In this document: one piece after another, positions 12,224-22,459 of the stretch
Position numbering within the stretch: position 1 is the stretch's first letter
Layout of the letters: the number at the start of each line of letters is the position of its first letter
Assembly: GCA_025200525.1 (NCBI GenBank)
Contig: CM045770.1
Location: 118,955,429 to 119,019,428, forward strand
Direction of reading: 5' to 3'
Source: Camellia lanceoleosa
Taxonomy: Eukaryota; Streptophyta; Magnoliopsida; Ericales; Theaceae
Length of the DNA stretch: 64,000 bases
Position numbers and translations under genes: made by a program
The notes under the pieces: model-generated
Told to the model about the DNA's origin: nothing
Database searches by the model: none
What the model saw: only the letters and a program-made list of their open reading frames with translations

Positions 12224-12344
12224 GGGAAGTCACGTGAATGGCCTTGAGGTGAGAATCTAATTCTGGAGACGTAGGACAATTAGTTATGTTCGCATCAACC
12301 TCCATAACCTCAGTGTCAACCTTTTCCATACCTAAGGCAACCAT
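12224..12344 (-). pseudogene. PMD-like gene N-terminus, upstream part
   Basis: An ATG at 12344-12342 opens a 40-codon minus-strand frame (MVALGMEKVDTEV ... HLKAIHVTS) up to the solo-LTR boundary. It continues in frame at 6972 once the LTR and one GGGAA copy are removed. The start lies 177 bp from the Tat 3' LTR. This ATG is the natural start candidate, since no upstream in-frame ATG is needed. The solo LTR insertion alone would inactivate it. Confidence 0.5.
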
Positions 12345-12507
12345 TTCTTCAGAGTCTTAGAAGTTCAAACCTCATTAAATACAAAACCGAAGAGTGCAAG
12401 CCAAAAAATCGTGGAAGTCATCATGGAGGCTACAGTTAGGGAGTTGTAATCGTGGGAGAAGTGCAAACGCTAGAGGTTATGTTTACTAGTGTAACCATTA
12501 TGCACTA

Positions 12508-12520
12508 GTGCGGGAGGTAT
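12508..12520 (+). other. Polypurine tract of Tat element
   Basis: The purine-rich TGCGGGAGGTAT-type sequence lies immediately before the TGTTGGC start of the LTR, the expected position of the plus-strand primer. Its presence indicates that 12521-13278 is a 3' LTR rather than an unrelated solo LTR. Confidence 0.55.
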
Positions 12521-13278
12521 TGTTGGCGCCATATTTAAATCATCCAATTTGAAAGTGACACATGACAAGCAAATGGTATTCTGGGGTATTTGATAAGATA
12601 GTGAATAGTCACACTTTCGAAGGTACTCACATGAGCCACGAATGCAAATTCAACTAGTAGAGATAATGAGCAATATGTGAAAGAGACGTGAATAAGGAGT
12701 TAACAAGGAGCAGTCGCTAGCAGTTACACATGCACGAAAGGAAGATTATGATCCTAAGAAGTAGCGAGAAGGAAAGAGATCATGGCGAAAGATAGCAGTC
12801 TAACTACTTCGAATGCACCAAGAGAAGGTTATAAATAGATAGACGCAAAGACTGAAGACCTCTGACCAAATCCAAACTCTACATCTTTATCAATTTTATT
12901 TATCTTTAAATTTCTTCACTTTACTTTTATGCACTACACTTACATTTCATAGAAGTAGACTAACCATGTAATCCCAGTACCCAGTCGGTTCAAAAGTTTC
13001 GAAGTTGTCCTTACTAAATGTAACATTTGATAATTGTTTATTCAATTAATCAATTGTAATTTATGCCCAAGCTCTCCCTTCCATTCTGTTACGAATTTAA
13101 GTTAAAGCTTTTGTTCATCTTTTCAACACAAAATAATAAAATCCTCTTCATTGAGGCCAAAAGAACCTTAACACAATCTCTTGATAAAAATTGACATTTA
13201 TCTGTAAGGACTTTTTAGATCCTTACTGGCATGAGTGAATTACATTTCTAACTCTCGAAGTGTACAAAATAGCCAACA
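12521..13278 (+). mobile_element. 3' LTR of Tat element (758 bp)
   Basis: The LTR starts TGTTGGC and ends GCCAACA, a 7-bp inverted terminus. A TATA box (TTATAAATA) lies at 12829-12837, about 310 bp in, with a pyrimidine-rich leader after it. No primer-binding site follows the right end, as expected for a 3' LTR. The 5-mers flanking it (GGTAT and GTAAT) do not match, which also fits a 3' LTR preceded by internal sequence. Confidence 0.65.
12829..12837 (+). promoter_or_regulatory. TATA box of Tat LTR
   Basis: TTATAAATA lies centrally in the LTR with a plausible start site about 30 bp downstream. Called by sequence match and position only. Confidence 0.5.
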
Positions 13279-13541
13279 GTAATAATATTAGGTGTACAAG
13301 ATGAATTACAAAAATGCATTGAATAACTGAGATACAACTAGTTATGGTAGTATTTATTTTGTGATTCATTTTGTATTTTTAGTATTAATTATTTAAACAG
13401 TGGTGTGTTAGAGATAGTAACATTTGAGGTCTTAGGTTCTTCCGAATTAACCTAGTATATTGGGGTATTTTGGGAAGTGGGTTATAATTCACTTCCGAGA
13501 TTATAACCCACTTCTCTCTCTCACAAAAAGCTGATTATAAT
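13279..13541. other. Non-coding spacer between Tat element and CACTA
   Basis: AT-rich sequence without coding signal. Its right part (about 13462-13541) forms one half of an inverted repeat whose other half lies right of the CACTA element at 20135-20190. It may be a small MITE into which the CACTA inserted. Confidence 0.5.
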
Positions 13542-13969
13542 CACTACAGGAAAATCGCAAATTAGCGGCGTTTAAAAAACGCCGCAAAAGGCCAGGAAAA
13601 CGCCGCAAAAATATAATACGACGTTTAAAAAAATCGACACGTCAGCCGTCATATCTTTGTATGCTTTTAAAAACGTCACTATAGAGTTTAGACGACGTTT
13701 TTTGAAAACGTCACTAATTCTTAACAGCTATTTGACTATATCCGTCAAAGTTAACTATGACGTGATCATGACGACATTTTGCGACGTTTTCGTGAAAAAC
13801 GCCACCATTTCTTTACTATTAAAAAAATATATATAATTAATGATTTTTTTTAATGCTATTCAAAGCAAACCACCCATCCATATCACCATTTTCAAAATAT
13901 ATAAAAATAAATAAAAAATAAAAAATTACTAATATGGAGTATTCATTTTTCAATTTTTCACAACCAAAA

Positions 13970-13988
13970 AAAAAAAAAAAAAAAAAAC
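13970..13988. repeat. Poly-A tract
   Basis: A homopolymer A run near the left end of the CACTA element, in AT-rich sequence without coding signal. Confidence 0.8.
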
Positions 13989-15391
13989 CCTTTTAACATA
14001 ATATGTTAACTCAAATAAAAAATAAAAATTGCTAATATTTTCTCATTTTAACCAAAAAAAATCCTATAAAGTGCGCTCTAGTATTTAGCTTCAAGTTAGC
14101 TTCAAGGGCTGCTCTATCAAAAACCTTCACCCCAACTCATCATCTTGGCTCTGCAATAACAGAGCAAAACATTACACTTCAACACACCCAATAAATCATA
14201 TGTTCAAGAGAATCAAGGACATTCCCATAAATATCCATATAATCAGCAGCAATTCAACATCACTAAAACATGTTGGTGAATAAAAACCAAGCTATAGAAC
14301 ATCAATTTTCAGTCCTGTCAATAAGATCATATATATTGAAAGCAAACCTAAAGCTCTTTAAGAACATCAACTCGCTTCTCAATATAATTGCAAAAAATAT
14401 ATTTATAGAGAACACTCTAAATTTATAACTACAAAAAATATATTCAACTAATAGATTTAACAATTACTTTGTCAAATTGTTCAAATTACACAACCTCCTA
14501 CTAAATTTTCCCCTGCAAAAGTAAAAGAAATCCAAAAGCTACAAAAGGAAAGAAATGCAGACCATCATAATGCCCCTGTCAAACAACTGGCATCTTTACA
14601 TGCAACAATATCAAAATAATTTCAGAAAGAAAACAACTAGCAGCATTCTTATTCTTATACATAAGCACTTCAAAACAATCCAAACTGACCTGAATACTTG
14701 AGAATGATGTATCTTCAACAAAGAACTGAAAAAGAAAGCCTCCTAAGAGCTCGGATCCGATAAAAACGTGCATTTCCCCATGTTTTCCTAATGAGTTAAA
14801 CCCAGCAAGTTGACATTTACAAGGGTCTAAAGAATGTCACAGATTTTTGCCAATGTACAGTGTAACAAGGTAATGTAACAAATATCTCTATAGCACTACC
14901 AACAAAAGTATTGAATAGCAGGAAAGGGGGCTCTATACTACAAGTCATGAACTTGAAATAGAAACAGACTACTTACTGATCTGGGTAAAAGACACTTGCA
15001 ACATCAAGCCTACATGTATTTATCTCCTTAAAACACTCAATTAAATAATGAATATTTACAGTTGTTGTAAAATATGAAATATAACTGAAGTGCAATGGCT
15101 ATCCCAGTTTGGTGTTGGTTACCAACAGTGTCCAATTATATGGGTGTAACTCCACTAGCAGATGTAAACATGGTATTTGTATATAAATGTGGTTAGACCA
15201 AATTGATGGAAATAAATGTGAACAACCCAAATGATTCTGGTTGAAATTGGGCATTTTAAATAAAAATGAAAGATGCAAACTACAAAGGGGTTGTTATGAT
15301 AGTGAAGCAGAAATAGAGGGAATGGATGAAGAATAAACCAGAGTTTGTAAATTATAAAAAGATAGGGAATGGATGAAGAATAAACCAGAGT

Positions 15392-15680
15392 TTGTGATGC
15401 CTCTGAATGATTAGCATCAGAAGCAATCTCAGCTGAGGATGTACTAGGTGTATCTGCTAATGATGCTTCATGAGTAAGATCTGATTTATGCTCCTGTTTC
15501 ATACTAAGATCTGATTTATGTTCTTGTTTCTCATCTGCTTCCCATGAATTGAATAGGTTAATCAACAAATCAGATTTTGCCCTGTTGTCTCAACAGAAGA
15601 AGGGTCAATCTTAAAGACCTCTGCCAAACATTCCTTAGCTACCTCAAGACCTTCAAGATCAACACCAGGAGCAGGTTCGA
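15392..15680 (-). pseudogene. Captured SGT/SGTA-like exon fragment
   Basis: After an AG acceptor (15682-15681) the minus strand encodes EPAPGVDLEGLEVAKECLAE followed by VFKIDPSSVETTGQ. A one-base shift leads to LINLFNSWEADEKQEHKSDL and a Ser/Ala-rich stretch ending near 15392. This resembles the N-terminal homodimerisation region of small glutamine-rich TPR co-chaperones (SGT/SGTA), which bind Hsp70 and Hsp90. The identification is from motif memory. The fragment has a frameshift and an internal duplication (KQEHKSDL twice), lacks the TPR domain, and lies inside the CACTA. It is not a functional gene. Confidence 0.45.
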
Positions 15681-16122
15681 CTGTATCAGAGAAACAACCA
15701 TTATAAGAGAATTAACAACCAAATGCACCACCATTGCAAAACTGAAGTATGGTAACATATATGCAAAGTTTTTTTCTTAATAGTTAATATGCAAAACTAA
15801 GTGGGTAAACCAAATTTAGTAGTGCTCAGGGCATTGGAGTCTTAAGACATCATAAATTTGAAGCAAACCAGCAATAAGCATAAAATAGCTCACGTGCCTA
15901 AAAATACTACAATTGAAAGGAAGACTAGACTTGCTAGTCGCTGCTTTCAAAGAAGATGAGTTGTAACACTGCCAAATCGTGGGATCATTATTCATCTCAC
16001 AACAAAGAAAAAATTAATAATAATAATAAGGGAAAAAAGGTAAACATCAATTAGGCATTTGGCAAGAAGCTAGACTACTTTAAAAGCAGATGGCAACAAC
16101 AATATAAAGAGAGAAGACTTAC

Positions 16123-16395
16123 TTCCTTGGTAGTTCAGAGTCCTTGGTTGCTTCCCCAAGTGATCGTTGAGCTTCCTTCATCCGTAGCCGGAGCTCCCTT
16201 ATAAAGTGGGAATTGTTTCTTGTAGCTGTAAGGGAAAGGTACACCCTTCCCTGGATAAGTGATCTTTAAGATGCCGAACACGAGCATCGATGGCATAACT
16301 GCTTTTATCATTCGTTTCTCAATTTTGGTCTTTATGGGTTCTCCTGCACCAAATTTGACGGAGGTTTTAGCAGATTGTTTCTCAAGTTTTGTTTC
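16123..16395 (-). pseudogene. Captured GAUT exon, copy 1
   Basis: A full exon is visible on the minus strand. It has an AG acceptor at 16397-16396 and a GTAAGT donor after 16123. It encodes segments typical of GAUT galacturonosyltransferases (pectin synthesis, Golgi): a RVRHLKDRLIQ-like block, GRVYLSLTATRNN-like, HFIRELRLRMKEAQRSLGEA and TKDSELPRK. This part precedes the GT8 catalytic domain in the family. Small deletions relative to copy 2 (near 16251 and 16287-16310) shift the frame. It is a trapped exon, not a gene. Confidence 0.75.
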
Positions 16396-16447
16396 CTAAA
16401 GTACAAAATCAAAATATAACAATCTTTCAAGATTTGAATATCACAAT
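16148..16447. repeat. About 300-bp direct repeat, left copy
   Basis: Nearly identical to 18719-19018 except for small indels and substitutions. Both copies contain the GAUT exon and part of its intron and lie in the same orientation within the CACTA. Confidence 0.9.
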
Positions 16448-16979
16448 TGAGAAACAGAACATTGACAAGAAGCTCAAAGCCATAGCTTATTTTTGAGAAA
16501 CAGAACATTGATAGCTTATTTTCATATCTTATTTTTTGTGTATATTTAGAGGCATTCTTACGCTTGATTGCATTAATTGCTTTAGATTAATTTTAATCAC
16601 ATCTGGTTTTGTTTTGAGGCCTTGATTATCGGTGTTAAGTCTTTCAATCCTAGATTAGGGGTGGGGATGTGACAAGAAGTGTGTCATGGGCAAAGAAAAT
16701 CCCTCCATGGATGTATCATATATGTATATCTTAGTTCATATTCATCATAGGAAGAATTGGATCGCAAGAATCGCCATCCATGCAAGAAACTTTAAATTCC
16801 AATACAAACCTAAATATGCATTCTCAAAATTAGGAACCAAAGGACTATCGCCGGTTTAACAAATTAATATATATATAAATATTGAATTTCAATACAAGAA
16901 GCTCCTTGAAGCATGTTGCGGACATGAGTAGATAATTCAAATCTCACCGCCACCATTTTGAGTACATATGGAAAGTCGG

Positions 16980-17182
16980 TAAGACCATTAAGTCTAGCAC
17001 AAGCACAAGCTTTTGCATTCATACAATTTCTTTGCACTTGCATCCACAGGCATTTGGGGGAGTTTTATGTTTTCACGCAACTTGAATAGATTTGGAATAT
17101 GTAAAACTTGCAATTTTGTGAATGGAGGTTGCATCCTAAATAAGTGCCCAGTAGTCGAAAGGCAAGGCAATTCTAATAACAA
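16980..17182 (-). pseudogene. Possible captured LRR fragment
   Basis: The minus strand reads LLELPCLSTTGHLF, then PPFTKLQVLHIPNLFKLREN and IKLPQMPVDASAKKL. The spacing of Leu and the LQVLHIPN motif resemble leucine-rich repeats of plant NBS-LRR proteins. Only about two repeats are present and I see no splice structure, so this is tentative. It lies between the two GAUT copies within the CACTA element. Confidence 0.3.
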
Positions 17183-18718
17183 AGATATGCACTAATGAGA
17201 CTTCCACTTATTATAGAGCAGATGAAAAAATAGTATCTGCATGTTTCAGTTTGCCTAAAAATTTATGGAGAAAAAAGAAAAGGTAATTAGCTCCTTCATT
17301 GTATGCTTTTCCTTTCACTCTTTTTCTTTAGTATGTTGTGGGGATCATTGTTAACAGAAATTTGAGAGAAAAATACTCATCAAAAAGGGACTATAACGGT
17401 GACAAAAAGGGCAGTTTAAAGCTGTGATGGTTGGTACTTTACAGTGCAAAGAAAAATGTCTAACCCGTGGTGATTATTGAGTCTATAACTTCTATTTTTA
17501 GCTTAGTTGAGTTTTGAGCATACTCTGTAGTGACGAATCATCATGGAAGACTTAGACTTCAAGCCAGATAGACATACTCAACATTTTTTAAAAGGTAAAA
17601 TTCATTCATTTGTAGTAGCATCATTTTGAGAATTTTATCTCTCTTAGTCTATTAGGCTTGTTTTTATTGAGTTCATGACCATAGTTAGTTTAATTGTAGA
17701 CTATGGAGTTTCTTCTTAAAAATTTTCTTTCAACTTAAATCTCCTCTGCATGCACTATATGGTGACTAGTACCTGGAAAGGTTAATACCAAATTATCCAA
17801 ATTACTTATGATGCTCGTAACAGAGGGAAAAGCAACGAGAGATCTACCGAGCCTTGTTTATAGACCGTTTTCAAACTCAAAGATAAACGCCCCCAATTAA
17901 TGGGTCAAACTGGTGAACTTGCTCAGAGAGCAACAGGTGCATCATCAATTAAATTGGTAGCCGAATCGGTACATCTTCTTGACCTCGAGATATGTCCTCG
18001 AGACACCAACCTTAAAAATAAAACAATTCAATAAGTTCATATTGTAATATCGAGGAGAACAACGAGCGGTTATGTTGTTATTGATATCATACCCATGTAA
18101 CTTAGAAGAGGCCTTCAATCCACGAGCTTGAGTAAAATAAACTCATGTACAAAGTGTAAGAAATGATACAAAGAAATATAGAGATGAAAGAGACAATTTT
18201 GCAAATCTAACTTAAAACACCGATTATAAATGTAATATGAAAATTATGAAATGCAAATAGTTGATAACCCGAGGATTGGTCAACTTGGGCGTGATCATTC
18301 AAGCCGCCTTAAATGATACTTGTAAGCTACAAACCCAAAAGCACCTTTTGTAGGCCAAAATCGAACAACCTTAAAACATAGAATTTGGAATCAATCAAAC
18401 CGAAGTTAGAAGTCGTGATAAAAAGCAATTCGTGAAGTACATAGACATAATCAAATGACCATTCATGTTGAAATGAAATGTCAAGTCAAAAAAGCCTTGT
18501 TCCAACTACTTGGGCTACATGAATCTTGTTCTTCTATTCCACTCAATCAAGGGCCTTGAATCATATACAATGTAACGTAATAAAAGTAGAATCTTCTTGC
18601 ATAGTAGCTTAAGCATACCGTTAAATTGTCAATTTTTTGGGTACATTGTCCATGCATTTTAATATTTTGAAACCAATACCTATGGCTTTGAGCTTCTTGT
18701 CAATGTTCTATCCATGTC

Positions 18719-18969
18719 ATTGCTTCCCCAAGTGATCGTTGAGCTTCCTTCATCCGTAGCCGGAGCTCCCTTATAAAGTGGGGATTGTTTCTTGTAGCTG
18801 TAAGGGAAAGGTACACCCTTCCCTGGATAAGCCGATCTTTAAGATGCCGAACACGAGCATCTGATGGTATAACTGTTTTATCATTCTGTTTCTCAATTTT
18901 GGTCTTTATGGGTTCTCCTGCACCAAATTTGACGGAGGTTTTAGCAGATTGTTTCTCAAGTTTTGTTTC
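18719..18969 (-). pseudogene. Captured GAUT exon, copy 2
   Basis: A second copy of the GAUT exon keeps an open frame from its AG acceptor (18971-18970) through DARVRHLKDRLIQGRVYLSL and FIRELRLRMKEAQRSLGEA. The duplication extends into the upstream intron (to about 19018). It stops before the TKDSELPRK end and donor site found in copy 1, so it is 3'-truncated. Better frame preservation suggests it is closer to the donor gene than copy 1. Confidence 0.75.
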
Positions 18970-19018
18970 CTAAAGTACAAAATCAAAATATAACAATCTT
19001 TCAAGATTTGAATATCAC
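18719..19018. repeat. About 300-bp direct repeat, right copy
   Basis: Partner of 16148-16447, about 2.57 kb away. Both copies end with the same bases (TTTGAATATCAC), which marks the repeat boundary. Confidence 0.9.
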
Positions 19019-20191
19019 CTGCCTAATTGGATTTTTCTCCTCAGGATGACGATCTCCTGTGCAATTGTGGTTGATACTGTGTTTAAGTGCTCCGCTGATT
19101 CTGGAAATTGCAGTTTCGAGATTATTAAGTCGGTTGTGAAAAAGGAAAGAAGGAATGAAAAGTAAATAAAGCAATCTTGACCGAATTTCATGGATTTTAC
19201 AGAACCAGTAACATATTGCAAGAAAGAATTAATTCAAAGTTACAGTGGAGAGATAGCGATAGAGATAGATATTGTCTAGTTTTGCGAGAGTTCTCCCCAG
19301 TTGAAGCATTCGAATCTGAAAGAGATAGACGACTAGAGTTTTTCAAATATACCATCCCCAAAGGCTCTTTTAGATCTGAAACATATGTTTTTGAATAAGA
19401 AATTTCAAATCTCAAAACATATTTTTGAATGAGAAATCTCATATCTCAAACATATCTTATTGAATAAGAAATTTCGAAATCCAGTATGAAGAGCGAGGAA
19501 GATAGTGAGTCATGTGTTTGAGACCAGATCTGATGGAGCAATAGAGGGGGAGAGAGAAAGAGAGAGAGAGAGGATGAGACCTGAGGGGCGGTAGCGACGG
19601 GAGGACCAGACCTTAGGAGGATTACCAGAAACCCAGTATTCATGCTCCTCTTGCTTCGACTTGACCGGTCTCGGTCTCGATCCCTGTCTCGATCCCGATC
19701 CATGATCTCGATCCTTTTTCACCTCGCCTTTGTAACCTCGCGTCAGGTAACTCAACCGGTCCATCTTCCTCTGCAAAATCATCAGAATCAGAATCGAGAA
19801 AAACAAAAAATCGTCTGGAAATTTCAACCAAATCGATTCCAGAATCGATGGATTTATAATTAAATCTGACCAAGTATCATAATCGAACTGGTGAATCTCT
19901 CAAGAAGCATGAGAGAGATGGAGAAAACCCTATATCTGGGACGGAGAGAGCAAACGATAAGGAGAGAATGATAGAGACGGAAAGAGAAATGGTAGACGGA
20001 GCACTGTTATAAAGCGAAACGCGTGTTTAACGGGTGTATTTTAATCTAACGCGTGTGTTTAACGCGTCTTTCACAACGTTTCTCCCAGAAACGCTGTCTA
20101 AGAAACGTTGTTATAGCCACCTTTTCTTGTAGTGAATCAACTTTTAACCAAAAAACTAATTATAACCATCTTCCCAAAATAACCCATCATC

Positions 20192-20693
20192 TTTCTTTTA
20201 TCTTTTGTCATTATAAAGAGGGAATTGCCTGCGCTACACGATCACCATTAAAGTCGATAAGAATACTTATTGAAATGCTTTCCAGCAAATTTCTCCGGCA
20301 AGAAATTAGCATTTTAGCAAATGATGAATAGTGGCATCATCATGTTTGGCATTTATGTAAAATTAATGAACTAGTTGTGGTGTTTATTTAAAATGGTTTG
20401 TAAAAACTTACAGCATTTTCATTTTTAAAATGCCTAAAATAAATATACTATGACAGTTATTTATTTATTTATAACGTTGACGTTTTTATTTCAAATTTTC
20501 AGAGGTCATTAGCTACTATTTTGTTTTTGTTTATTTGTTTGTTTGTTTTTTTTTTTTTTTTTATAACTTATTTTTGCCATTTTATTTTTAAACATCTATT
20601 CATACAATAATCTATTTTCATTTGTAATTAACGTGTATTCAAATTCATCCAAAATAATTTGATTTATTATCTCAGATCTAGTTATGGTTTATT

Positions 20694-20735
<42 letters not shown>

Positions 20736-20960
20736 TTATGGGCTCCAGTAGAGCCAAGCCTAACAAGTCATGGTGAAGAAAAAGGCAGCCATAAGGCAAG
20801 GACATTTTATTTGTTGCCGATAGAAATGAAATGAAATGAGCATGAAGAAAGTCAAATTCGCAAGGAAAATGAATGGAAAAACAAAGTTTGACATCTCTAA
20901 ATAACTATTTTTGACTTTTGAATAAATAAAATCAAGACAGTTGATTTCTAAATAAGTACA
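20192..20960. other. AT-rich intergenic stretch
   Basis: No convincing gene. It contains poly-T (about 20548-20562) and a TTA/ATT microsatellite near 20690-20736. Short open frames lack any recognisable domain. Confidence 0.6.
20690..20736. repeat. (ATT)n microsatellite
   Basis: A TTTATTTATTTATTATT start becomes a pure ATT/TTA trinucleotide run. Confidence 0.9.
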
Positions 20961-20973
20961 AAACTATGTTATT

Positions 20974-21230
20974 GACTTTCATGTATATAAAAGTTTGATT
21001 ATTCTTGATTGTGATAATTCAGTTTTTTCAAGACATTTTTAAAATGAAAGACTTTTAGAAATAGATTGCTATGTTGTTATATATATACAAGATGTGTGAC
21101 TTTCATGTATATAAAAGTTTGATTATACTTGATTGTGATCATTCAACTTTTTCACAACATTTTTAAAATGAAAAGCTTTTAGAAATAGATTACTTTGTTG
21201 TTATATATATATATATATACAAGATGTGTG
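20974..21230. repeat. 124-bp tandem duplication
   Basis: The sequence starting GACTTTCATGTATATAAAAG at 20974 is repeated from 21098 with few changes. Both copies end in a TATATATACAAGATGTGTG block, and the second copy has a longer TA run. It is non-coding. Confidence 0.9.
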
Positions 21231-21306
21231 GATGTCCATGTGTAAAATAGTTAAATAAATCATGATAGTTTTAAAGTTCAAAATAATTAAGTTTAAAAAT
21301 TATTTT

Positions 21307-21890
21307 TTGACGTGTACAAGCTCACAAAGGCTATGAACTACTATAAACAACCCAAGCCCATCAATCGGAGCCCAATACATAACCCAGCTGGTGAAGTCCA
21401 GAACAGTTAGAATCTAACATGACATAAAGAGCCAATGGCATTCAAACACATGGCAGATGAAGGACGAGCCACATCAGCAGACAAAGATCTGCAAAGTTAT
21501 TGCCACTGCACATCACCATTAATGCAGCCCATTACAGCATTTATTACGACAACACCTTCCCGTCGGAACAGGACCCCCTTACCCTGAACAAGGTAAGCTA
21601 CAGCATAGACTTTCGGCGAGGAGGGCAGGTCGGAAGAGACAGCGAAATGATTACCAAAAGATATAAGTAAACGTTTAAAACAAGAAGAAGGTTAAGCTTT
21701 CCTATCTCTAAACTCTCCTTACACCTTACTTCTTTTTCTAACTTGCTCGTCGGAGAGTCCACTGGGGGACTATCCCGTTCCCCATTGGACTTGTTCACAG
21801 GTTATCCGGCGGGCTTGATCGTTCGAACGTGAGTATTAAGGAGCTTGAACCTGTCTAACCCATTTTACTGGAACAAACTGCATCATTATT
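21307..21890. mobile_element. Probable decayed gypsy LTR fragment
   Basis: Base composition changes sharply from AT-rich flanks. The segment holds a TATA-like AGATATAAGTA at about 21658, then CTCTAAACTCTCCTTACACC, GTCGGAGAGTCCACTGGGGG and TTCCCCATTGGACTTGTTC, a pattern familiar from Tat-type LTR R/U5 regions. Clear ends and target duplications are not visible, so boundaries are approximate. Confidence 0.45.
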
Positions 21891-22153
21891 TTTGACAACT
21901 AAATAAAGAGGATATGAGAATAATTTTGAACACCGAAAAATTGCAATAAAGTTTTATGTTTTGGACAGTATATTTTAATAATGTAGATATATAGATTTGT
22001 TAGTTGGGAAAGAATAAGAGCATGAAAGAACCTTATCCTTGCAAATGGCTCAAAGGTCAATGCCATAAAGAAAAAACCTCAAATAATCTCCTGCCACACC
22101 AACCGCCAAATAGAATGGAAAGGGACTTTCCATCGCCGAGTATTTATTTTTTT

Positions 22154-22450
22154 AGAGAATGGTTTCTCTCCAATTCAATTATTGATTGGAGGGTATTGTT
22201 AAGTTCGTTGGGTTTATTACAGGTTCTATTTCGATAATTTAAATCGTTTAATGTGTATAACTTGTCGAGTATTATATACTTATAAACAATCATGTTGATC
22301 GGATATCAATATGATTTTTTTATAGGCATATAGTACTCGACAAATTTTACACATTGAATGGTTCAGATTATTGAAATAAGACCCATAATGAACTCCTACG
22401 AACCTAACAGTATCTTCCAATCCGTAATTAGATTGGAGAGAAGCCATTCC
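22154..22450. mobile_element. Mutator-type foldback MITE, 297 bp
   Basis: Left half GAATGGTTTCTCTCCAATTC and onward is matched by the complement of the right half (GGAATGGCTTCTCTCCAATC). The match continues through the TGTCGAGTA blocks at about 22264 and 22334. The arms are over 120 bp and meet near 22300. Flanking 9-mers TATTTTTTT (22145-22153) and TATTTTCTT (22451-22459) agree at 8 of 9. Confidence 0.8.
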
Positions 22451-22459
22451 TATTTTCTT

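Larger units (their letters stand above)
1..13278 (+). mobile_element. Tat-type Ty3/gypsy retrotransposon, 3' part, with antisense gene
   Basis: Three things in order support one element. An integrase C-terminal region on the + strand ends near 885. A long antisense protein-coding remnant fills about 980-12344. A purine-rich tract (GCGGGAGG) then abuts an LTR beginning TGTTGGC and ending GCCAACA at 12521-13278. Tat-lineage elements are known to carry extra reading frames, often antisense, between integrase and the 3' LTR, and this layout fits. The 5' half lies off the window. Later insertions (MITEs and a 5.25-kb solo LTR) inflate the apparent length. That all pieces belong to one element is inference from order, orientation and the polypurine tract. 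Confidence 0.65.
13542..20134. mobile_element. Non-autonomous CACTA transposon carrying gene fragments
   Basis: The left end is CACTACAGGAAAA and the right end, on the minus strand, is CACTACAAGAAAA, the terminal inverted repeat of CACTA (EnSpm) elements. A 3-bp target duplication AAT flanks it (13539-13541 and 20135-20137). Subterminal regions hold short repeats, as usual in this superfamily: GACGTTTT and AACGCC types at left, AACGCGT and AAACGTTG types at right. No TNPD-like transposase frame is seen in 6593 bp. The interior instead holds host-derived exon fragments, so it is non-autonomous and gene-capturing. Confidence 0.9.

Noticed and set aside
14579..14773. 64-codon open frame with an FLFQFF-type segment in the CACTA
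   Set aside because: Possibly intronic or another captured piece, but no similarity recognised; too little to call.
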